From Oscillatoria nigro-viridis PCC 7112 (GTDB lineage Bacteria; Cyanobacteriota; Cyanobacteriia; Cyanobacteriales; Microcoleaceae), in contig NC_019729.1 of the NCBI RefSeq assembly GCF_000317475.1, forward strand, positions 3,114,501 through 3,178,500: a stretch of DNA of 64,000 bases, written 5' to 3'. The position numbers were made by a program, and so were the translations under genes. Shown here piece by piece: positions 53,992 through 62,701 of the stretch; within the stretch, counting starts at the first letter, position 1, and each line of letters begins with the position of its first letter. The notes under the pieces are model-generated. The model was given only the letters and a program-made list of their open reading frames with translations. It did no database searches and was not told the DNA's origin.

Positions 53992-56094
53992 ATGACTGCA
54001 ACCGTAACTATTGCTGATAACCCGTTACTAATCGGTCAAGGATTGCCTCCATTTGACGCGATCGAACCACAACACGTAGTCCCCGCCATCACCCAACTGC
54101 TGACCGAACTAGAAGCCTCGCTAGCTGCCTTAGAATCGTCTGTAGAACCGACTTGGAGCGGCTTAGTAGAACCCTTGCAGCGGCTCGGAGAGCGTTTAAA
54201 TTGGACCTGGAGCATTGTCGGACATTTGATGGGCGTGAAAAATAGCCCGGAACTGCGATCGGCTCACGAAACAGTGCAGCCGGAAGTAGTAAAATTTTGG
54301 AGCAAGCTCAGTCAAAGCAAACCGCTTTACGAAGCTTTTAAAGCGCTGCGGGCTAGCGAAAATTGGGACAGCTTAGAGTCAGCTCAAAAGCGAATTGTCG
54401 AAGCCGCTCTCCGAGACGCCCAACTCTCCGGCGTCGGTTTAGAAGGGGAGCAAAAAGAGCGTTTTAATGCCATTCAATTAGAATTGGCGGAAATTACGAC
54501 CCAATTTTCCAATCACGTCCTCGACGCTACCAAAGCATTCAGCATCACCCTCACAAATAAAGACGAAATTGACGGTTTGCCACCCAGTTTGTTGAGTTTA
54601 GCAGCTCAAGCCGCTCGCAGCGCCGGCGAAGAAAATGCGGATGCCGAAAACGGCCCTTGGCGGATTACTTTAGACTTTCCGAGTTACGGCCCTTTCATGC
54701 AGCACAGCACCCGCCGCGACTTGCGCGAAAAGTTGTACAAAGCTTTTATCGGCAGAGCAAGTAGCGGAGAATTGAATAACTGGCCGTTGACCGATCGCAT
54801 TTTAGCTTTGCGCCAGGAAAAAGCTGCTTTGCTCGGGTTTAGCAGTTATGCCGAATTGAGCTTGGCGAGCAAAATGGCTCCCGACGTTGCAGCAGTGGAA
54901 GCTTTGTTAGAAGAATTGCGCCAGGCTAGTTATGATGCTGCGGTCAAAGATTTAGAAGAATTGAAAGCTTTTGCTGCCGAAAAAGGCGCGGCGGAAGCTG
55001 GAGATTTGAAGCACTGGGATATTGGTTTTTGGTCGGAACGGCGCCGGGAAGAAAAGTTTGCTTTTAGTGCCGAAGAATTGCGGCCTTACTTTGCTTTGCC
55101 ACAGGTATTAGAGGGCTTATTTGGATTAGTAAAGCGGCTGTTCGGCGTGACAGTAACTGCGGCGGACGGTCAAACTCCTGTGTGGCACAAAGATGTGCGC
55201 TATTTCCAAATAGATGATGAAGCAGGAAATACGATCGCCAATTTCTATTTAGACCCCTACAGCCGCCCCGATGAAAAGCGCGGCGGTGCTTGGATGGACG
55301 AGTGCGTGGTGCGCGCTAAATTTGTCGAAGCAGGAAAAACAACCACGCGGTTGCCTGTGGCTTATTTGGTGTGCAACCAAAGTCCTCCGGTTGACGGCAA
55401 ACCGAGTTTAATGACTTTCTTGGAAGTCGAAACTTTGTTTCACGAATTCGGTCACGGTTTGCAGCATATGCTGACAACGGTAGACTATCCGGGGGCTTCG
55501 GGCATCAATAATGTTGAGTGGGATGCGGTGGAATTGCCCAGTCAATTTATGGAAAATTGGTGTTACGATCGCGCGACTTTGTTCGGGATGGCAAAGCATT
55601 ACGAAACCGGGGAAACTTTGCCGGAACACTACTACCAAAAACTGCTAGCAGCGCGCCACTACATGAGCGGCAGCGTCATGCTCAGGCAAGTACATTTTAG
55701 CAGCGTTGACATCGAATTGCACCACCGCTACCGATCGGGCGGCAGCGAAACTGTGGCCGATGTCCGCAACCGCATCGCTAAAACTACCACAGTTTTGCCT
55801 CCTCTGGAAGAAGACGCATTTTTGTGCGCTTTCGGACACATTTTTGCGGGCGGCTACGCGGCGGGGTATTACAGTTATAAATGGGCGGAAGTGCTCAGCG
55901 CTGATGCTTTTGCGGCGTTTGAGGAAGCGGGTTTGGAAGATGAAATTGCGATCGCATCTACAGGCAAGCGCTTCCGAGATACAGTGTTAGGATTGGGCGG
56001 CAGTTTGCACCCGATGGAAGTGTTTAAAACTTTCCGGGGACGCGAACCGAGCACTAAAGCTTTGTTGAGACACAGCGGTTTAGTTGCGGCTTAA
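53992..56094 (+). CDS. prlC: M3-family oligopeptidase (oligopeptidase A)
   Basis: A 700-residue zinc metallopeptidase that degrades peptides, including signal peptides, in the cytoplasm. Zinc motif in ETLFHEFGHGLQHM near residue 484 (HExxH), the third ligand Glu in INNVEWDAVELPSQFMENW; C-terminal HRYRSGGSETVADVRNRIAK and FGHIFAGGYAAGYYSYKWAE. Normal length. A rho-independent terminator follows. It may cooperate with the signal peptidase function encoded at 13172, but it is not near it. Confidence 0.96.
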   Translation: MTATVTIADNPLLIGQGLPPFDAIEPQHVVPAITQLLTELEASLAALESSVEPTWSGLVEPLQRLGERLNWTWSIVGHLMGVKNSPELRSAHETVQPEVVKFWSKLSQSKPLYEAFKALRASENWDSLESAQKRIVEAALRDAQLSGVGLEGEQKERFNAIQLELAEITTQFSNHVLDATKAFSITLTNKDEIDGLPPSLLSLAAQAARSAGEENADAENGPWRITLDFPSYGPFMQHSTRRDLREKLYKAFIGRASSGELNNWPLTDRILALRQEKAALLGFSSYAELSLASKMAPDVAAVEALLEELRQASYDAAVKDLEELKAFAAEKGAAEAGDLKHWDIGFWSERRREEKFAFSAEELRPYFALPQVLEGLFGLVKRLFGVTVTAADGQTPVWHKDVRYFQIDDEAGNTIANFYLDPYSRPDEKRGGAWMDECVVRAKFVEAGKTTTRLPVAYLVCNQSPPVDGKPSLMTFLEVETLFHEFGHGLQHMLTTVDYPGASGINNVEWDAVELPSQFMENWCYDRATLFGMAKHYETGETLPEHYYQKLLAARHYMSGSVMLRQVHFSSVDIELHHRYRSGGSETVADVRNRIAKTTTVLPPLEEDAFLCAFGHIFAGGYAAGYYSYKWAEVLSADAFAAFEEAGLEDEIAIASTGKRFRDTVLGLGGSLHPMEVFKTFRGREPSTKALLRHSGLVAA

Positions 56095-56114
56095 TTAAGT
56101 GGGGAATAACTGGA

Positions 56115-56156
56115 GATTAATGCGGGTGAATTTATCTGCATTAATCCCGGTTTTTT
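56115..56156 (+). terminator. Rho-independent terminator of prlC
   Basis: GATTAATGC (56115-56123) and GCATTAATC (56138-56146) form a 9-bp perfect stem, followed after CCGG by six T at 56151-56156. Confidence 0.8.
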
Positions 56157-57331
56157 GTGGAACAAGATTCAAGGTGATAACGCCGTCCAAACGTCGGTAT
56201 CATCAGGGACATAGCCCTCAAATCCCTCTGAAAAAATGGTAGCTTGTTCCGTCTTATTGCCATTAATTCCTCAATCATTTTTTCACAACCTTCTATTCCT
56301 ATTGCCCAAGCATGACCATACAATCCCATCCAAAAACTACTATGTCGGCGTATAGTTCGCTTGGCTTCTTTGAGGCGACCAACATATTTTTGGATACCAA
56401 GTTTTTGAATTTCTTTTGCTTGTAAAGTGGCGCCAGTGTACGCAAAAGCTATCAATAAAATTAAAGTTTTCAAGCGCTCAGTCGAAGCGTGGCTTTTTTC
56501 AAGATTATAGCCTCCTGTGTTACAATCTTTGAACATAGCTTCGATTCCACTCCGACATTTAAATGTGGCGACAGCTTCTTTCAGACTTCCTAAATTTGTG
56601 AGCAGATACCAACCTTCGTCTTCCCCATGACCTCTAGATCGACGCTGCCAATAACCTGCAATATCAAATAAGCCAAACCCTTTTTGCTTGGTAACTTAAA
56701 CATCCTTGAAATCAAAGCTAGTACCTGGCATTAAACCTAAATCACTTAACCGTTTAAAATCTTCTCCTTCTTCTTGAATATATCGCCCCTTTTGTATTCT
56801 TAAAACAAATCTTACATTCTTTTCGCCTAACCATTTGTCAAGTTTAACGCTACCAAATTCGCGGTCTTCTATGAGCGAGAATTTATATTTAGCTAGCAGC
56901 GAAAAAAATGGTCTAATTAATTGTTTTTGCTCTCGGATATTACTGCACCCTTTTTTGGGTAAAATCTGCCAGTACAATGGTAAAGCTCTTTGCTGCCAAC
57001 TTAGGCAGATGAAAAATATATTTCGGTCACGCCACTGCGTCCTATCAATAGCAACTATCAATTCTTTTTGTTGGTTAAATTGAGTCCTTAAGATGTATTT
57101 AATCAGAGGAAACCACAGGTTTTCAATCTTGAGAATCGGTAATTTCAAAAATCTTTGAATGGCGCGTCTTCTCCTCTCAAATGCGATCGCGCACAGAGCA
57201 TGATTGTTGCCAGCGATTCAATGCGACGCTTGTTTATGTGCTTGCAGCAGAAAAACTAAAATTTGCCGAGTTAAGTATTCCGCTTTTTTGAGTTGTCTTT
57301 GGAAACAATTTTGGTAAAATGGAGGTAACAT
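56141..57331 (-). pseudogene. Decayed IS4-type transposase gene
   Basis: Reading from an ATG at 57331: MLPPFYQNCFQRQLKKAEYL, TRQILVFLLQAHKQ, a frameshift zone around 57150-57220, then QRFLKLPILKIENLWFPLIK, ELIVAIDRTQWRDRNIFFIC (first Asp), SLIEDREFGSVKLDKWL (second Asp), an in-frame TAA at 56696-56698, KQKGFGLFDIAGYWQRRS, EAVATFKCRSGIEAMFKDCN (catalytic Glu) and a helical end. All DDE residues are present, but the stop and shifts make it non-functional. It starts 37 bp after the prlC stop and the prlC terminator overlaps its end. Confidence 0.85.
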
Positions 57332-57420
57332 TTTATATAGATGGGGTTGCTTATAAAAATTGACCCTATCTTTTTTTACCATAAATTGGTCTAACCTTTG
57401 TTAGCTATGGGTCCAGACGG

Positions 57421-57556
57421 GGGGAGCATCTCATATTTGTAAAAACACTGATTCTGGCTCCTGACTTCTGACTTCTGACTCTTTTCTCCTGGCTTCTGAC
57501 TCCTGACTCCTAACTCCTATTTCTAGCGGAGGGCTGCTTTCATTGAGATGCTCCCC
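57421..57556. mobile_element. MITE with GGGGAGCATCTCA ends, copy 2
   Basis: Perfect 13-bp ends GGGGAGCATCTCA (57421-57433) and TGAGATGCTCCCC (57544-57556); 136 bp, and its sequence matches copy 1 at 37817-37948 almost base for base apart from the last 35. It lies just before the Uma2 fragment and may have removed its N-terminus. Confidence 0.88.
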
Positions 57557-57564
57557 AGACAAGG

Positions 57565-57876
57565 TTGTCACCCCCTGAACAATATTACTTAATTGGCAAA
57601 GCATCGGGAGGGATTGCAGACCTCTCGATCGAAGTTGTATTTACTAGCAGCAACGAAAGCAAGTTGAATCGTTACCAAGCCTTGGGTGTCCCCGAAGTTT
57701 GGTTTTGGGAGGGTGGAGTATTTGGGCTGTATCATTTGCGATCGCGCGGATATGAAAAAATTGACCAAAGCGAAGTTCTGGCCGGTTTAGACATCAACCT
57801 GCTGTCTCGCTGCTTGCTGATGGCTTCTGGGGTTGAAGCAGTTAAGGAGTTTCGGCGCGGTATTTCTGCGGTTTAG
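57565..57876 (+). pseudogene. Uma2/DUF820 endonuclease-like gene, C-terminal fragment
   Basis: About 103 residues: YLIGKASGGIADLSIEVVFT, SSNESKLNRYQALGVPEVWF, WEGGVFGLYHLRSRGYEKID. This matches the C-terminal two thirds of Uma2-type (DUF820, PD-(D/E)XK-like) proteins, which are abundant in cyanobacteria and mobile-element-associated. The N-terminal third is absent and the MITE at 57421-57556 begins 8 bp before the fragment, so it is likely a truncated relic; a TTG start in frame is possible but unsupported. Confidence 0.65.
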
Positions 57877-57934
57877 AGCAAAAGTGGCTTGGGCGATCGC
57901 TCCCCATTTATAAATATATTGTTAGGATACAAGA

Positions 57935-58141
57935 CTAATCTTTGTCTTCTTTCATTTGCTGGCGAATGGCTGCCTCAATCTTAGTATCGAAATCAGAATC
58001 TCCCACTTTTGTTATGATTAAATTCGAGCGCTTTTTCCGCCTGTCTAAGTAGGCTTGCAGTGCAGATTTATCCCCGCGATTGTTAAGAAAATAACGCTTC
58101 AATTCTCCATCTGACATTGCAGTATAATCTACTTGGCTCAT
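57935..58141 (-). CDS. DUF6887 family protein
   Basis: A 68-residue charged protein, MSQVDYTAMSDGELKRYFLN, followed by NRGDKSALQAYLDRRKKRSN and a helical tail DTKIEAAIRQQMKED. The start MSDxELKRYFL and the DRR motif fit DUF6887, usually paired with DUF6888 in cyanobacteria. It overlaps the DUF6888 stop by one base (TAATG), so the two are translated together. Function unknown. Confidence 0.75.
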   Translation of the reverse strand: MSQVDYTAMSDGELKRYFLNNRGDKSALQAYLDRRKKRSNLIITKVGDSDFDTKIEAAIRQQMKEDKD

Positions 58142-58317
58142 TAAAGTACCTCCCCATTTGGAGCAATTTCAATCTCAATTTCCTCGTCATATCCAGCCAA
58201 TACGAACAAGTTTTTGCTTCTCTCGTCAACACAGATGAGGTGAATAGGTTGCAATGCCAAATATGTCAAGTAATAACTGATTCGATACAAACCCTCTAGC
58301 TGCGCGTAGGTAGGCAT
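58141..58317 (-). CDS. DUF6888 family protein, 58 residues
   Basis: ATG at 58317: MPTYAQLEGLYRISYYLTYL, then ALQPIHLICVDERSKNLFVL, AGYDEEIEIEIAPNGEVL and TAA at 58141. This matches DUF6888 (QPIHLxxxDxRxxxxFVLAG). The gene is upstream of and overlaps the DUF6887 gene by one base. Likely a small beta-rich partner. The pair resembles a toxin-antitoxin or regulatory module in size and overlap, but neither is characterised. Confidence 0.75.
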   Translation of the reverse strand: MPTYAQLEGLYRISYYLTYLALQPIHLICVDERSKNLFVLAGYDEEIEIEIAPNGEVL

Positions 58318-58525
58318 TCACACCTAAAACTTTCTTGAAACTGGCATCTATTGTAGCATTTCTGTTTCCGATCGCACTTTCACGCTCCAAGATAACGCCT
58401 GTCAGTGCAGCCAAGAGTTATGGAGTTTGGTTTGTGGCTCTTGACAACCGTGTATTACATATGTAGTATTAAGTTTCGGTAGAAAAGCTCGATCGACACC
58501 AGCAAACAAAATTGAGAAAAAACCT
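58318..58525. other. Intergenic region
   Basis: Divergent region between the DUF6888 gene and the small gene at 58526; no element recognised. Confidence 0.35.
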
Positions 58526-58819
58526 ATGCAACCCATCCGACAAGGCGACGTAATTCTCACGCCCGTACCGAAAATCGAAGGAGAAAAAAAACCTCACCTA
58601 ACTCTCGCCGAAGGTGAAGTCACCGGACATTCTCACCAGATTATTGAGGGACAAGCTGAACTGTACGAAAAAGACGGCACTCTGTACTTGCGGGTGCTTT
58701 CACCGACAGCTTTATTGAGTCACGAAGAACACCGTGCGATCGCAATTCCCGAAGGTAATTGGATGGTGCGAATTCAGCGGGAATATGAGCCGCAAGGTTG
58801 GAGGTATGTCGCAGACTAA
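58526..58819 (+). CDS. Small beta-rich protein associated with DUF6745
   Basis: A 97-residue protein: IRQGDVILTPVPKIEGEKKP, LTLAEGEVTGHSHQIIEGQA, and NWMVRIQREYEPQGWRYVAD. Small proteins with this RQGDV/EGEVTGH pattern occur next to DUF6745 genes in other bacteria, so it is probably a partner of the DUF6745 protein. Its stop (58817-58819) overlaps the next start (58806) by 14 bp. No known activity. Confidence 0.7.
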   Translation: MQPIRQGDVILTPVPKIEGEKKPHLTLAEGEVTGHSHQIIEGQAELYEKDGTLYLRVLSPTALLSHEEHRAIAIPEGNWMVRIQREYEPQGWRYVAD

Positions 58820-59282
58820 GGTTAAAAAACAGACGCCAGAACAAGCAGCTTTGATTCCAGTTTATCGGGAAAAGTGGAAAGCGCGATCGCGCTTTCCACT
58901 TTTCCCGATAAATCGCTCGCAAGCTGCGGAAACAATTCCAGTGGCTTACGCGATAATTGGCAAAAAAGCACCGGAAGTAAAGGAACAGAATGCGGAAATT
59001 AGGCGAGTGTTAATTCAGGGCATTGGTTGCGATCGCATATATCAATAATTAGAAGCAACAGAGTTAGATAATTGGCGGGAATATACGCTGTTAAAAATCG
59101 ATTTTCAGGACGATTTCGACGTATCTGGGCAGCCATTACCAGTTATTTTGTTAAAAATGACCTGTCCGAGTACGGGGTTTATTCATGCGTTGCGAGTGCC
59201 GCCAAATATAGAATCAGCTATAGAGGCAATTCGTTGGGTAAATTGGGGAGTAGAGCCAGAGGAGTTTAGCGTGCAAACTTAA
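58806..59282 (+). pseudogene. DUF6745 gene, internally deleted, with a stop codon
   Basis: One frame from ATG at 58806 to TAA at 59280: MSQTKVKKQTPEQAALIPVY, REKWKARSRFPLFPINRSQ, KKAPEVKEQNAEIRRVLIQG, a TAA at 59046-59048, then YTLLKIDFQDDFD, LLKMTCPSTGFIHALRVPPN and EPEEFSVQT. The ends match the DUF6745 domain at 61680-61976, but the central 200 or more residues are missing between KKAPEV and KEQNAEIRRV. A 52-bp palindrome occupies 58861-58912. It is translationally coupled to the small gene before it. Confidence 0.8.
58861..58912. repeat. 52-bp perfect palindrome
   Basis: Every base from 58861 (TTTATCGGGAAAAG...) to 58912 (...CTTTTCCCGATAAA) is symmetrical about a central GATC (58885-58888) inside a GCGCGATCGCGC core. 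There is no spacer. It is inside the DUF6745 pseudogene. Confidence 0.97.
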
Positions 59283-59627
59283 ATATTTTGCATTACACCC
59301 AAGTCCCCCAGGGGTTCAAACCCCACAGCGAGTAGCTAAAGTCCGTTAAAACGGACTGCCGATCGAAAGACATTGAATTAATACAACTTAATGGCTAAAT
59401 AGACAATAAAGATTGGGCGCGATCGACCTCTAAGATTGACAATTTAATTGCCTAAGTTGATAGCAAGGATTATGTGCGATCGTATTCTCAAACTTGAATT
59501 TCTTGCAGTCGGTTTCAACCGAATGCAAGCTATGAGGCAGGGAATTAATTCCCTGCCGGACTGCGAGACTGACGAAAAGCCAAACTCCTACACTGAAATT
59601 TTACCTCAAAGAAAATCATAATTTACT
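59283..59627. other. Intergenic region with palindromic repeats
   Basis: AGTCCGTT..AACGGACT (59340-59357) and the perfect 22-bp palindrome GGCAGGGAATT/AATTCCCTGCC (59536-59557). The second matches the sequence that truncates the toxin at 32945-32975. No gene or RNA recognised. Confidence 0.6.
59536..59557. repeat. 22-bp perfect palindrome, dispersed repeat
   Basis: GGCAGGGAATTAATTCCCTG then CC; a variant, GACACGGAATTAATTCCCTG, is at 32951-32970. It lies about 70 bp before the LRR gene. Confidence 0.8.
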
Positions 59628-61976
59628 ATGTCAGAATCACAAGCCGATCGATTGATTAATTTCAGCAGCTTTGCCGACTGGTGCCAACACAAAGATAGTC
59701 TTTCAGAATCGGCAAGACATACAGTTAAAGTGCTGCTAAACGAGGCGGGGACTTTTGATTGTAATGAAGCAGAGAAGGTACTTTTAAACTTGACTACACT
59801 CAATCTCGGACACAGGTCAATTACCAACTTCACCTCGCTATCAGCACTCACTAACCTGACCGCACTCTATCTCCAAGGCAGTCAAATTAACGATATCGCT
59901 TCGCTGTCGGCACTCACCAACCTGACTTACCTCAATCTCGAAAGCAATCAAATTACCGACATTACCCCGCTGTCGGCACTCACCAACTTGACCTACCTCA
60001 ATCTTAATCACAATCAAATTACTGACATCACTCCGCTATCGGGACTCACCAACCTGACCATACTGTCTCTCGAATATAATCAAATTACCGACATCACTGG
60101 GCTGTCGGCACTTACTAACCTGACAGACTTATGTCTCGGCTGCAATCAAATTACCGACATCACTGGGCTGTTGGGACTCACCAACCTGACTAGAGTGTCT
60201 CTCAACAACAATGAAATTACCGATGTTACTCCTCTGTCGGCACTCACTAACCTCACCAAACTGGGTATCGAAAACCAGGAAATTACCGATATCAGTCCGC
60301 TGTCGGCACTCACCAATCTGACTGAACTCTCCATTAGCGATGGAATTATCGATATCAGTCCGCTATCGGCACTCACAAATCTGACTGAACTATTCATTAG
60401 CGAGGGAATTACCGATATTAGTCCGCTGTCGGCACTCACTAATCTGACTAAACTATCCATCATTTACAACGATACAATTACCGAGATCAGTCCGCTATCG
60501 GCACTTACCAACCTAACAAGCCTGTATTTCTTGTACACCCAAATTACCGATATTACTGCGCTGTCGGCACTCACCAACCTCACCTACTTGTATCTGTCGG
60601 ACAATCAAATTACCGATATTACTGCGCTGTCGGCACTCACCAACCTCACCTACCTCAATCTCAGTAACAATCAAATTACCGATATTGCTGCGCTGTCAGC
60701 ACTCACCAACCTCACCTACCTCAATCTCAGTAACAATCAAATTACCGATATTACTGCGCTGTCAGCACTCACCAACCTCACCGAACTACATCTAGAAACC
60801 AATCAAATTACCGACTTAAATTTGTCGATCGAACTTACGCAAAAATACCTAACCCTATCGACTACACCAATTGATTCTCCAACAGCTATAGAAACTGCAA
60901 AGAAACTCTATGCAGCTATTGGTCTAGAAGCACCTGAAGTTATTGTTTGTAGCAGTCCACAGGTGGTTTCTTTAAAAATCCTCCAACAACTCAAAACCTA
61001 CAGTAGCTCGCAACCTCAAAGGTCATCGGATTTCGAGGAGATATTTCAATCAGTTGATGTAGGATCGATTCAGTGGTTGAAGTCTCTGTTCGATAGCACG
61101 CAAATGTCATTGGAAATAGAGGCTGGCAATTTAGTAGAATGGGGAACTTCGCTGTTTGAGGAGCTATTTCAATCGGTGGATGTAGGATTAAATCCAGTGT
61201 TGTGGGAGGTGCTGTGGCATGCAATAATACTAAAGCCGGATGCGGAGCGCATTCTCCTGTTTGAATTTGATACATTGGCAATAAATTACTCACAATCTGT
61301 GGGAATTTTCCACTCACATTCTAACTATCTAAAGCGACTAACCTCTAGTGATCTGGTAAAAGAAATTCATTTGACTGAATTTTTGATCTCGAAATTTGGT
61401 GTTACTCTCGACGAGAAAGCACAAGAACTATTTCGCTGCAAGCAACAGTTGTTCGAGGATTGCGGTTGGATATTTCCGTTTGAAAAAGTTTGCCTAATTT
61501 GCGATCGCCCTTTACACATCCGCTTTGACGCTGAAAATCGCCTACACGCTGAAGGAGAACCGGCGATCGCCTTTGCGGACGGCTACAGTTTATACTTTCA
61601 CCACGGCGTTAAATTACCGGAAAAATACGGAAAAGTACACCCCGATTTGTGGCAAGCAGAATGGCTTTTATCGGAATCAAATGCCGAACTGCGTCGAGTA
61701 TTAATTGAGAGAATTGGTTACGATCGCATTTGCTGCGAACTCCAAGCAGTAGAATTAGATAGTTGGGTAGCCACGGAGGGCTACCCCTACCAACAATACA
61801 CGCTATTAAAAATCGATAACGCCGATGTTGAGCCGATTTACTTGTTAAAAATGACCTGTCCGAGCACGGGACACATTCACGCTTTGCGAGTGCCGCCAAA
61901 TGTGCTAACGGCTCAAGAAGCAATTCGCTGGGTAAATTGGGATATTGACCCAGAGGAGTTTTCCGTGCAAACCTGA
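59628..61976 (+). CDS. Leucine-rich-repeat protein fused to DUF6745
   Basis: A 782-residue protein. After a 45-residue helical start, residues about 55-405 hold sixteen 21-23-residue repeats of the form LTNLTYLNLSNNQITDITAL, an internalin-like leucine-rich solenoid usually used for protein binding. Then a helical linker (residues about 410-600) and a DUF6745 domain: VCLICDRPLHIRFDAENRLH, EGEPAIAFADGYSLYFHHGV, NAELRRVLIERIGYDRI, LLKMTCPSTGHIHALRVPPN. No signal peptide, so cytoplasmic. Residues WVATEGYPYQQ carry an extra segment over the pseudogene's NWREY. Likely target binding by the LRR and an unknown function by DUF6745. Confidence 0.85.
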   Translation: MSESQADRLINFSSFADWCQHKDSLSESARHTVKVLLNEAGTFDCNEAEKVLLNLTTLNLGHRSITNFTSLSALTNLTALYLQGSQINDIASLSALTNLTYLNLESNQITDITPLSALTNLTYLNLNHNQITDITPLSGLTNLTILSLEYNQITDITGLSALTNLTDLCLGCNQITDITGLLGLTNLTRVSLNNNEITDVTPLSALTNLTKLGIENQEITDISPLSALTNLTELSISDGIIDISPLSALTNLTELFISEGITDISPLSALTNLTKLSIIYNDTITEISPLSALTNLTSLYFLYTQITDITALSALTNLTYLYLSDNQITDITALSALTNLTYLNLSNNQITDIAALSALTNLTYLNLSNNQITDITALSALTNLTELHLETNQITDLNLSIELTQKYLTLSTTPIDSPTAIETAKKLYAAIGLEAPEVIVCSSPQVVSLKILQQLKTYSSSQPQRSSDFEEIFQSVDVGSIQWLKSLFDSTQMSLEIEAGNLVEWGTSLFEELFQSVDVGLNPVLWEVLWHAIILKPDAERILLFEFDTLAINYSQSVGIFHSHSNYLKRLTSSDLVKEIHLTEFLISKFGVTLDEKAQELFRCKQQLFEDCGWIFPFEKVCLICDRPLHIRFDAENRLHAEGEPAIAFADGYSLYFHHGVKLPEKYGKVHPDLWQAEWLLSESNAELRRVLIERIGYDRICCELQAVELDSWVATEGYPYQQYTLLKIDNADVEPIYLLKMTCPSTGHIHALRVPPNVLTAQEAIRWVNWDIDPEEFSVQT

Positions 61977-62701
61977 GTAATACCAATTTAAAAAAGTCTG
62001 GCTACAATCCTCAGCTTAGACCAATTGTTAACAGTCACAGAGCCCCGCGCCGGACTTAGGATCGGCCGTTTCCCTACCCGATCGTCTGTACTTCACTCAA
62101 CTGAAAACCGCTATATTGACAAAAACACTAATTCATCAAACACGAATCAACGTCCCGCAGTGTGCCAGTTCAAAGGGTGGAATGCACCAACCCTCGATCG
62201 CCCAAAAACTGTTAATAACATGAAGAAGAAGCCCACCCTCGATCGAAGGTGGGCTCTGTTCATGCCAGCTTACCGAGAGCTAGGCAATCGGGTCTCTCCG
62301 CTGGTAGACGTAAAATATCGGAAAAAGATCCGAACGTCCGAAAAAACTTCTCGCCCACCATTAAGCTTCAGTTGACCCAACCGGATCGGGAAAATTGCGC
62401 CCGCAGCGATGTTCCCCTGACATCGGGGAACGCTGGGGCTTCAACTTTTCAATAGACTTCTGCAAAACAGCTCGTCTTGGGCCGGCAGGATGCCCAACGC
62501 CTACTCCGCACAAGAATTAAAATTGTTCGAGAAGTCTCATAATTCTCCTCTTTAACTTTGATTTGCCAACCGATTAAGGATCGTCAATTAAATAATTTCC
62601 CTTTTTTCTTGTGGGATGGGCGTCCCGCCCGCCCAGAAAGGACGGGCGGGACGCCCATCCCACAACAGTCATGAAAAGTGGATTTTATTTAATTCTCATC
62701 C
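61977..62701. other. Intergenic region with several hairpins
   Basis: Contains GCCCACC..GGTGGGC (62231-62254), GTTCCCC..GGGGAAC (62408-62428 region) and a 22-bp-arm hairpin (62610-62664), and CCCGCGCCGGACTTAGGATC-type repeat matter at about 62043, related to 36971. No gene seen; ORFs here are chance. Confidence 0.55.
62610..62664. terminator. GC-rich 22-bp hairpin downstream of nrtD
   Basis: TGTGGGATGGGCGTCCCGCC plus CG (62610-62631) pairs perfectly with the reverse (62643-62664) around an 11-nt loop. On the minus strand it lies 38 bp after the nrtD stop, so it may end the nitrate operon. Similar GGGATGGGCGTCCCGCCCG sequences are dispersed repeats, so it may be a repeat first and a terminator second. 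Confidence 0.5.

Noticed and set aside
59282..59350. Sequence resembling a tRNA T-arm (GGGTTCAAACCC)
   Set aside because: No acceptor, D or anticodon arm of the right spacing on either side; looks like a dispersed repeat.
59820..60800. 66-bp direct repeats that could suggest a CRISPR array
   Set aside because: The repeats are in-frame leucine-rich repeat coding sequence without unique spacers. The heptamer arrays elsewhere also lack repeat-spacer structure; no cas gene is seen.
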